A DNA stretch of 45,648 bases, taken from NCBI GenBank assembly GCA_934631985.1, contig CAKTYE010000013.1, positions 1-45,648 on the forward strand, read 5' to 3'. A program made the translations under genes and the position numbers. Below the pieces are notes generated by a model that saw only the letters and a list, made by a program, of their open reading frames with translations, was not told the origin of the DNA and made no database searches. The DNA comes from an uncultured Clostridia bacterium. GTDB lineage: Bacteria; Bacillota; Clostridia; Christensenellales; Aristaeellaceae. How positions within the stretch are numbered: position 1 is the first letter of the stretch; each line of letters starts with the position of its first letter. Below are positions 23,661 to 30,800 of this stretch, piece by piece.

Positions 23661-23706
23661 CTTTGTGAAAAAAATGCTTTTCATTTCTCACAAAGTGGGG
23701 TATACT
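23661..23706 (+). promoter_or_regulatory. Nested palindrome and promoter upstream of the TM1266-type regulator
   Basis: CTTTGTGA (23661-23668) pairs with TCACAAAG (23688-23695). Inside it, TGAAAA (23666-23671) and TTTTCA (23678-23683) form a 6-N6-6 dyad. TTTTCA is also a -35 candidate 17 bases from TATACT (23701-23706). The overlap of dyad and promoter suggests repression. The outer TTGTGA/TCACAA half-sites recall redox regulators of the Rex type, but their spacing is not the canonical one. Confidence 0.55.
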
Positions 23707-23800
23707 GTTGTTGTCCGGCAAACCCAAGCGGCCACGTGCGGCGGAGGCGGATACATCAACAGGCTCCCGATTGACTGCCGAGGCGCTGCCAAGGCAGGAG

Positions 23801-23905
23801 ATGAGCAAAGGAGGATACGTGCATGCTGTGTTTGAGATGCGTTCCGTAGTGCGTGACGGTGCGCTCTTTTTATACCCCAATCGGACAGATGGAGGCAGCG
23901 CATGA
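23801..23905 (+). CDS. Possible small leader ORF coupled to the downstream regulator
   Basis: A frame from the ATG at 23801 (34 codons), or from the GTG at 23819 (28 codons), ends in TGA overlapping the ATG of the next gene (ATGA at 23902-23905). A consensus ribosome site AAAGGAGG (23807-23814) lies four bases before that GTG. The same site stands eight bases before an ATG at 23823 in another frame, which encodes only eight residues (MLCLRCVP). I recognise neither peptide. Translation of one of them is likely given the strength of the site, but which frame is used is open. About 110 bases of possibly structured leader lie upstream; the rest of 23576-23901 holds only promoters. Confidence 0.4.
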   Translation: MSKGGYVHAVFEMRSVVRDGALFLYPNRTDGGSA

Positions 23906-24156
23906 GCGAGGTTCGGCTTGGTTTTGTGGGCATTGTGGTGGAGGATCGCCACGTTGCCGGGCGGGTGAACGAGATCCTCTCCAGCTTCGGCGGGATGATG
24001 CGCGGACGCATGGGCGTACCCGACCATGAAACGGGCCATGCAGTCATCGGGCTAATCGTCGAGGGGAGCAACGAGCAGATCGGCGCCATGACGGGTCGGT
24101 TGGGCAATCTTCCCGGCGTGACTGTCAAAAGCGCGCTGACGAACAAAAAGAAGTAA
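23902..24156 (+). CDS. TM1266-type putative [FeFe]-hydrogenase system regulator
   Basis: An 84-residue ACT-like small protein of the family named for Thermotoga maritima TM1266 and annotated as an iron-only hydrogenase system regulator. The conserved pattern is plain: GIVVEDR..AGRVNEILSSF near the start, RMGVP mid-protein, AVIGLIVEGSNEQIGAMTGRLG and GVTVKSAL at the end. Molecular function is not established; the small ligand-binding fold suggests sensing. GGAGG lies six bases before the ATG. No hydrogenase or maturation gene is in the window. It is followed 15 bases later by a solute-binding protein, so it may sense or respond to the transported compound. Confidence 0.85.
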   Translation: MSEVRLGFVGIVVEDRHVAGRVNEILSSFGGMMRGRMGVPDHETGHAVIGLIVEGSNEQIGAMTGRLGNLPGVTVKSALTNKKK

Positions 24157-24171
24157 AGGAGACATACATCT

Positions 24172-25131
24172 ATGAAGAAGTTTTTTGCGGCGCTGCTGGC
24201 GCTGTGCATGATTTTCGGCATGACCGCCGCTGTGGCGGAGGAAGCCCCCATGAATATTTACGCGCTGAAGGGTCCCACGGGCATCGGCATGGTGCAGGTG
24301 ATGGCAGAGAACGACGGCAGCTATGCCTTCACACTGGCGGGTGCGCCCGATGAGGTGGTTGCGGCGGTTGCCAGCGGCAGCGCGGATATTGCGGCAGTAC
24401 CCACCAACCTGGCGGCAACGCTGTACAAAAAGACAAGCGGCAACGTGCAGTTGCTGGCGCTGAACACGCTGGGCGTACTGTCCATTCTCAGCGATGATGA
24501 CAGTGTGCAGACCGTGCAGGATCTGGCGGGCAAGACCATTTACGCCACGGGGCAGGGTTCCACTCCAGAATATGTGCTGAACTACATCCTGGCGGCGAAC
24601 GGTCTGACCGACAAGGTGACGGTGGAATACAAGGCGGAGCATGCCGAGCTTGCGACCATTGCCGCCGCGGGCGAGGTGCATCTGGTGCTGCTGCCCGAGC
24701 CGCATGTGACCAGCGTGCTGATGCAGAACGACAAGTTCCATGTGGCGCTGGACGTCACTGCGCTGTTTGAGGATGCGGCGAAGCTGAATGGTCAGGAAGG
24801 TGCGGTCATGTCCATGGGCTGCGTCATTGTGCGCAAGGATTATGCCGCAGAGCATCCCGACAGGGTTGCCGCATTCCTGGAGGCCTATGAAAAGAGCGTT
24901 GCCTTTGTGAACAGCGATGCCGCCGCTGCGGGTCAGCTGGTAGAGGCGCAGGGCATCATGCCCAAGGCTGCGGTTGCGACCAAGGCTATTCCCAACTGTC
25001 ACATTGTTTTTATCACCGGTGCAGAGATGAAGGTGCAGATCGTGCCTTTCTTCCAGATGCTGTTTGATGCGAATCCCAAGTCTATTGGCGGCGAGATGCC
25101 GGGGGATGATTTCTATTACGGAGTGGAATAA
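24172..25131 (+). CDS. Orphan NitT/TauT-type ABC transporter substrate-binding protein
   Basis: A 319-residue exported solute-binding protein of the NMT1/THI5-SsuA-like group, which serves importers of thiamine precursors, sulfonates, nitrate or similar small molecules. Seen: a signal peptide (MKKFFAALLALCMIFGMTAAVA|EE) without a good lipobox; GPTGIGMVQVM (ligand loop); ASGSADIAAVPTNLAATLY; DLAGKTIYATGQGSTPEYVLNYIL; and LLPEPHVTSVL. The specificity cannot be read. AAAGGAG lies ten bases before the ATG. No permease or ATPase gene follows; instead a repeat block of over 600 bases begins. Lack of a lipid anchor in a Gram-positive would leave the protein free unless held by the missing permease. 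Confidence 0.88.
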   Translation: MKKFFAALLALCMIFGMTAAVAEEAPMNIYALKGPTGIGMVQVMAENDGSYAFTLAGAPDEVVAAVASGSADIAAVPTNLAATLYKKTSGNVQLLALNTLGVLSILSDDDSVQTVQDLAGKTIYATGQGSTPEYVLNYILAANGLTDKVTVEYKAEHAELATIAAAGEVHLVLLPEPHVTSVLMQNDKFHVALDVTALFEDAAKLNGQEGAVMSMGCVIVRKDYAAEHPDRVAAFLEAYEKSVAFVNSDAAAAGQLVEAQGIMPKAAVATKAIPNCHIVFITGAEMKVQIVPFFQMLFDANPKSIGGEMPGDDFYYGVE

Positions 25132-25195
25132 GAAGACTGTGCAGGAGGATGTGGTTGCGTAGGTTTGGCGACACACCTCCGCGCTAGGATTTCCG

Positions 25196-25530
25196 CTAGA
25201 GAGAATTTCGTCCGTCTGCGGACGGACGACCTACTTTGCACTCGGGCAAAGTAGGCAAAACCGCCCGGAGGCCAACCAAATTTCCCATGTAACTAAGGCT
25301 GGCCCCCGGACCCCATGAGCGCCCCCAGCCATCGCCTGGATCGGAGCCTTCCCAGGGGGACACAACCGGGGTCTCCTCCGGTTCCGCTCCATGGCATTCC
25401 GTCGGCTGACCGTATACAGCCGCCGAAACGCCTTGTCGCTTAGGACAAGCGTGAGCTGCAAAAGATACCTGCACTGTAAATACTATTGTAACATGGGTGC
25501 ATTAAAGCTGCACCTCGCACTAAAAGCCTC
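25196..25530. repeat. Non-coding hairpin-rich block, possible dispersed element
   Basis: Part of the 624-base stretch (25132-25755) without a convincing gene. Perfect hairpins: CGTCCGTC-tgcg-GACGGACG (25209-25228), CCTACTTTGC-actcgg-GCAAAGTAGG (25230-25255) and CTTGTC-gcttag-GACAAG (about 25432-25449). The stretch between is GC-rich and stop-free for 76-92 codons on the minus strand, but those frames lack ribosome sites and have repeat-like, Gly/Arg/Pro-rich translations. I judge it a dispersed intergenic element rather than a gene. Confidence 0.55.
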
Positions 25531-25631
25531 CCATGAAAGGGGAGGTGTCCCGAAGGGACGGAGAGGTTCCGTCTCCCCAAAGCCCCCTTCCGCAGAAGGG
25601 GGACAGCCGCCCCGTGGGCGGCAGAAGGATA
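25527..25631. repeat. Chain of hairpins containing dispersed repeat copy 2
   Basis: The right half (25581-25631) matches the element at 12441-12490: CCCCCTTC-cgca-GAAGGGGG (25583-25602), ACA, GCCGCCC-cgt-GGGCGGC (25606-25622), AGAAGGATA. The left half adds CCTCCC...GGGAGG-like and GTCCC-gaa-GGGAC stems and a GGAGA...TCTCC stem. Stem changes relative to copy 1 are compensatory. No coding potential is seen. Confidence 0.75.
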
Positions 25632-25692
25632 CTCTCACAAGCCGCGGTTCCAGGCATCACCTATTCTTCCCGATACAATTGCCAAAACTCCA

Positions 25693-25733
25693 AACGAGCC
25701 TCCTGCAATCTCACCGACCGCAGGAGGCTCGTT
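25693..25733 (-). terminator. Hairpin terminator after the family 5 binding protein gene
   Basis: AACGAGCCTCCTGC (25693-25706) pairs perfectly over 14 bp with GCAGGAGGCTCGTT (25720-25733). On the minus strand it is followed by TTTGGAGTTTTGG, a modest T tail, about 25 bases after the stop at 25756. Confidence 0.72.
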
Positions 25734-25755
25734 CATTATGCCTTACAATCTTCTC

Positions 25756-27789
25756 TTATTCAAAGCTCACCACATCGTCCGCACCATCTACTTGCAGCGT
25801 ACCATCCGCCTCATCAAAGCTCGGCGTATCATCCGTTTCCATGGGTTCGCCAATGTACGCATACAGGATCGCGACAGGCCAGCTATACTGTCCCTGGGGA
25901 TCATAGTTTTGCAGGTCGCCCTCATGGAAGTCAAAGTAGATGTTGGAGTACAGCGGCAGGGTCGGCAGCTCCTCATTAAAGCACTGCTGGAAGGCCAGCC
26001 ACTTCTGCTCATAGGTCAGCAGATCCAGCGGTTCGGTCTTGTGCATGTCCCAGGCCAGCTCCATCAGCTGCTCATGAATGCTGCCGGTGGTGTTGATCGC
26101 GCCTGCGATCGCCGGGTTGCTGTTGAAGGTGAAAAAGGGATCGAACACGGAGAAGAAGTTCGTCGCCATGAAGTTCATGTCATAGCGCCGCTGACCGTCC
26201 ACGCGGTAGTAGTCCGCCAGCATCTCCGTGAAGCTCACCTCATGCACCACCAGCTCCATGCCCAGCTTGGGCAGCGTTTCCTGAAGCTGTGCCAGCACGC
26301 GGTCTGCGCCGTCGTTCCCGGTCACCTTGGCAAAGTTGATGGTCAGCGGCATCAGGGTGCCGTCCACATCCTTGCAGCGCACGGTATCCTTCTCCGGGTC
26401 AAAGGCCTCGCCCTTGCTGTTCAGCGTCCAGCCGTCCGCCACCAGCAGCGCCAGCGCTTCGTCTGCATCCGGCTCATAGGTGTTCAGACTCTCCAGCGTC
26501 AGCTCGTCCCAGGCGGCGCTTTCCGCGTCCGTCATGTCCGCAGGGCGCAGGGTTCCCATGGCAGCCTGCGTCATCCATTGACCAATGCCGTAATAGCCAT
26601 AGACCGGGATGCCAAAGTCCATCAGGTAATCACTGACAAAGCTCGCGGTGTCGAAGCTGTACGCGATGGCCTGCCGCACCGCCTTGAACTGGGTCGGCCC
26701 CTGCTCATTGGCAAAGGCGCAGAAGCCATAGCCCAGCCGGGCGTAGTTCTTCATGCCGAAGCCGTCCGCCGTCAGCGCCATGCCGTCCAGGATCACCTGA
26801 CCGTCCACGCACTTGTTCAGCAGGCCTACCTCACCGCTTTGCAGCTGGTCGATCATCGTTTCCGGCTGCACAGGCACCAGCGTCAGCGTATCGATGACAG
26901 GCTTCACGCCCTCAAAGTTGCCCTTGTAGTAGGGGTTCAGTGCAAACTCCACCTGACCGCTTTCCGCATCATAGGAGGCCAGCGTGTAGGGGCCGCAGGT
27001 CAGGCTGGGATGGGCCGCATAGCCCGTTTCCGGGTCAAACAGCGTCTGCTGAAGCAGCTCCGCCGTGAAGGGAGCCTCCGCTGCCGGATCCTCCGCATTC
27101 ACAAAGTGCGCGCCGTCCCGGCTATCCTCCACTGCGCAGCCAGGCGCAATCACGCTGATCGGATAGGGATTCACGCGGATGTTCGCCAACTCATAGAAGA
27201 AGGGCAGATACTCCGCCTTCACCGTGATGGAGAAGGTCAGCTCGTCCACCAGGCGCACGCCGCTGAAATACGCCGTCTTGCCCGTGTGATAGTCCTCATA
27301 GCCAACAATATGCTGGCAGCTTGTGCTTACGCCGCCCAGCTCCGTCACCTGGGGCGAAGCGTTCAGCAGCAGCGAGAACACATAGTCCGCGGCGGTGATC
27401 TTCGTTTCACCGTTGTTATAGCAAAGGTCGTCCCACAGCTTGATGGTATAGCGAGTGCCTTCCGCCGCAGCGGCAGTGGTCACCTCCTGCACCACCTGCG
27501 GGTCCGTGACGAACTCCACCTGCGTATCCCAGGTCACTGTGCTGTAGCCGTGAATGAGGGTACGCACGTCAATGTCGCTTGTGTTATTGCTCCACAGCTC
27601 TGTGAAAAAGCCGCCGGATACCTTGGTGGTGTTCCCCACCGTCAGGTGCGTCGGCTCCTCGCTGACAGGGCGGCCCAGCAGCGCGATCTCCGTGGTGCTG
27701 ACGGTCTGCTCCGTCTCCTCCGCCAGCGCGGCGCAGGAGGTCAGCGCAAGCACCAGTGCCAGCAGCAGTGCGAATCCCTTCCGCATCAT
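25756..27789 (-). CDS. Family 5 (peptide/oligopeptide-type) ABC transporter substrate-binding protein
   Basis: A 677-residue extracellular solute-binding protein, longer than typical DppA/OppA proteins (about 540-600). Family 5 marks: YTIKLWDDLCYNNGETKITAADYVFSLLL (the usual R-dG-xxxxAdDV-f motif), AVRQAIAYSFD and the C-terminal LPLYSNIYFDF. The N-terminus MMRKGFALLLALVLALTSC has a fair lipobox (L-T-S-C); type I cleavage at ALA|EE is the alternative. AAGGAG lies six bases before the ATG. No permease or ATPase gene is adjacent, so the transporter must be encoded elsewhere or the protein acts as a receptor. It lies only 55 bases behind the giant surface gene, separated by a hairpin. Confidence 0.92.
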   Translation of the reverse strand: MMRKGFALLLALVLALTSCAALAEETEQTVSTTEIALLGRPVSEEPTHLTVGNTTKVSGGFFTELWSNNTSDIDVRTLIHGYSTVTWDTQVEFVTDPQVVQEVTTAAAAEGTRYTIKLWDDLCYNNGETKITAADYVFSLLLNASPQVTELGGVSTSCQHIVGYEDYHTGKTAYFSGVRLVDELTFSITVKAEYLPFFYELANIRVNPYPISVIAPGCAVEDSRDGAHFVNAEDPAAEAPFTAELLQQTLFDPETGYAAHPSLTCGPYTLASYDAESGQVEFALNPYYKGNFEGVKPVIDTLTLVPVQPETMIDQLQSGEVGLLNKCVDGQVILDGMALTADGFGMKNYARLGYGFCAFANEQGPTQFKAVRQAIAYSFDTASFVSDYLMDFGIPVYGYYGIGQWMTQAAMGTLRPADMTDAESAAWDELTLESLNTYEPDADEALALLVADGWTLNSKGEAFDPEKDTVRCKDVDGTLMPLTINFAKVTGNDGADRVLAQLQETLPKLGMELVVHEVSFTEMLADYYRVDGQRRYDMNFMATNFFSVFDPFFTFNSNPAIAGAINTTGSIHEQLMELAWDMHKTEPLDLLTYEQKWLAFQQCFNEELPTLPLYSNIYFDFHEGDLQNYDPQGQYSWPVAILYAYIGEPMETDDTPSFDEADGTLQVDGADDVVSFE

Positions 27790-27808
27790 TTTTCACTCCT
27801 TTTTGTGA

Positions 27809-27838
27809 CGGGGTCCGGCGAAGCTACGCCGGACCCCG
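27809..27838 (-). terminator. Perfect 12-bp hairpin between the giant gene and the binding protein gene
   Basis: CGGGGTCCGGCG (27809-27820) pairs with CGCCGGACCCCG (27827-27838), loop aagcta. On the minus strand no T run follows (GTCACAAAAAGG), so complete termination is unlikely. It may be an attenuating, processing or 3'-end-protecting structure that separates a 17.6-kb message from the binding-protein gene. Confidence 0.55.
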
Positions 27839-27844
27839 CTGGGT

Positions 27845-30800
27845 TTAGTTGAAGCAGTCGCCCTCGTTCATGTTGATGCCGGCGCCCAGAGGTACGGGCG
27901 TGTCCTGAATGGTCACGAAGGTCTCCGTCTTGTGGATGTTGGTCAGGCGTACCGTGTCGCCGTCATACTGCGTCTGTGCGTAGTATCCGGCGGTAGCCGT
28001 CTCCACCACACGATAGGTGATCTCCGTAGCGTCTGCATGATACACGGGCAGGTTCTCAAAGCTGCACCGCCAGCCGTTCTCCGCAGAGATGGTCGCTTCC
28101 GCAATGGCTTCGCCGTCCGCAAAGAGGTATACGTTCAGCTGCGTTGGGCGGAGCTTCTCACGGTCGTTGCGGTCCTGCCAGGTCTTTTCCACCGTGATGC
28201 TCTTGTAAGCCTGCAGCACATTGCGGGTGTTGACGAACCGCGCCGTGCTGATCGTGTCGTAACGGATGGTACCGTTGCCGCCCGTGACCGTGGTGATGTA
28301 GTTGTCCTCATCGGCCTCCACCTCACGCACGCGGTAGGTGGTGCCAGCCAGCAGCCCCGTCACGGTGATCGCCGTGTTGCCCCTCAAGGTAATGTTCGCG
28401 CGTCCGTTCACAAAGTTCACATGCGCGTTCCGGCGTCCCTCGATGGCAAATGCGCCCTCCACAGGCCGTCCGTCAGGCAGGTTCGCGTTCACCACGAAGT
28501 GCCACTGGGTCGTTTCGTCCGTAGCGTCGCCCTCCAGCACCTTGCGCACCGTCAGGCTGCCCACCTCGCGGTGGTTGTCAAAGGTCACCTGGGTGTCGCC
28601 CGTGGTGACTGCGCCCTCATCGCCCGTGGCGGTGGTGGCATAGCCGTCCAGCGTGCAGTCCTCCTCCGTCACGGTGTAATCCGTGCCAGTCAGAATGCCC
28701 AGCACCGTCAGCTCCTGCTGATCCGCCAGGGTAAAGCTTGCGTCGCCGTTCTCGTCCACCGTCAGGGTCGTCTTTGCACCGTCCAGCGTCGCCTGATAGG
28801 TGCCGCTGATGTTCACGCCGTCCTTGCGGCTCAGGTGCAGGGCAAAGGCAAACTGCCGCTCGGGATCGCCGCCGTTGCCGCTCAGTTCCTTGCGGATGGT
28901 CAGGCTGCCCTCGTTGCGGGTGTTGATGAACTCCGCCGTGTAGCCCGTTTCCGCATCGCCGATGGTGTCGCCCAGGGTGTAGGTATCCGGCTGGGTGGTG
29001 TAGCCGTCGCTGAAGCATTCGTCATCCTCGGTGACGGTGTACGTCGTCCCCTTGAGCAGGCCCACAATGCGCAGGGTCTGACCGCCCTTCAGGGTGATGT
29101 CCGCCTTGCCGTCCACAAAGGTTAGCTCGGTGGGCGTTTCCATGGTGCCGTCTGCCAGCACCGCCGCATAGGTGTGGTCCTTCCACAGCTCCTCCAGCAC
29201 CTCGTCCGTCCGCTCCAGCGTCAGGCTGAAGTGGAAGTCACGGCTGCCGTCGGTGGCGTTGCCCCGCAGGGTCTTGGTCACCTCCAGCGTACCCGTGGTG
29301 CGGTAGTTGGTGTAGGCCGCCGTGTATACGCCGTCCTCCTCCAGGATGGTGGCGTACCGGGTCGCGCCGCCCAGAATCTCATAACCCTCGGCGATGATGC
29401 TGTCATCCTCCACCACCGTGCAGAGGGTGTCGCGCAGAATGCCGGGGATGATCAGGCTCTCGCCGCCCTTCAGCTGGAAGGTCGCTTTGCCGTTCCGCAC
29501 CTCCAGGGTCATCGGCGTGCTTTCCGTGCCGGAGATCACCTCGCATGCGTAATCGCGATCCAGCTCCTGCTGGAAGTCCGCGTTTTGCAGCGTCAGGGTG
29601 AAGTCGAACAGGCGCTTCGCCTCCGCGGCGTTGCCCGTCAGGGTCTTGGAAACCACCAGTGCGCCATAGGCGTTGCGGGTGTTAGTGACCGTTACGTTCA
29701 CCATACCCGTGGTCACCACATGCTCCGCCACATGGTCGGAGTACACATAGTCCACGCCGTAGGGGCCGTTGGGGTAATCCTCCTCCTGGTACTTGTCTGC
29801 CTCGGTCAGGACAAAGCCTGTGCCGGTAGGCAGGTGAGCGATGGTCGCCGTTTCACCGCCCTTGATGGCGAAGTGCAGGGTGTTGTTTTCCACGGTGAGC
29901 ATGCTCACCTGTGCCTCCTGGCCCTCGCGCCGGATGCCCAGCTCAAATTCCTTGCCATTCAGCTCTACGCCATCCTGCGGGATCAGCGTCAGGGCCATTT
30001 CAAAGGCTTCCTCGGGATCGGTATCGTTGCCCGCCAGCGCCTTCGTCACGGCGATGCTGCCCGTGTCGCGGTGGTTAATCACCGTGACCGTCTCCTGCTT
30101 CGCCGAAGTAATCATGCCCGTCTGCGGCTCGCCCGTGATGATGTAGCCATCCAGAATGAGCTGTCCGGTCACTTCCTCCACATGGTAGCCCGTTTTTTCC
30201 AGCACGCCCTTCACCAGCAGGCTCTCGCCGCCCTTCAGGGTGAAGCTGGCCTGACCGTTTTGGAAGGTGATGGTCGTTTCCGTCTTCGCGCCCGCCGCGT
30301 CTGTGAAGATCGCGTCATAGGTGTAGTCCACCGGCAGCGTTACCGTGGTGAAGTCCTGCTTGCCGTCCTTGTCGGTCGCAATGGCGGCCTCCACAGGGAT
30401 CAGCGTTACGTTGAAGGTAAAGTCGCGATCCCATTCCTGATCGTTGCCCGTAAGCTGCTTGCTGATTTGCAGGTCGCCCACCTTGCGCTCGTTCACACAG
30501 GTGATGGACACCGTCTTGCCGTCCTGCGTCAGGCTGCCGGGCAGCACGTTCACGCGCCGATTCTCCTGCCAATAGCTGTTAAAGCCGTCGCTTTCGAGAT
30601 AGCTGGCTTCCTCCGCCGTGAAGGTAGTACCCACGGGAATGTCGTGCAGGATCAGTTGCTCATCGCCCTTCAGGGTCACATGCGCCACGCCATTTTCCAC
30701 TGTGACGCTTTCCGTTGCAGGCGCCTTGCCGCCCGCCGTGATGCGGGTCGCGCCGTAGGTACCGTCCAGGGCCACGCCGTCCGCCGTCTCCCGTGCAAAG

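Noticed and set aside
23713..23800. Known riboswitch in the leader of the TM1266-type gene
   Set aside because: I looked for TPP, cobalamin, glycine, fluoride, guanidine and ZTP core motifs and found none; only small stems such as CTGC-caag-GCAG are visible.
23551..23835. A 94-codon plus-strand frame running from lgt into the regulator leader
   Set aside because: It overlaps the start of lgt and both divergent promoters, has no ribosome site and an unconvincing translation.
25196..25474. Minus-strand frames of 76-92 codons in the repeat block
   Set aside because: No ribosome site, Gly/Arg/Pro-rich sequence without a fold, and the frame runs through perfect hairpins. Better explained as a GC-rich dispersed element.
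27848..27900. Degenerate sortase motif in the TPVPLG segment of the giant protein
   Set aside because: No LPXTG-like pentapeptide, no following hydrophobic helix and no basic tail, so classical sortase anchoring is not supported.
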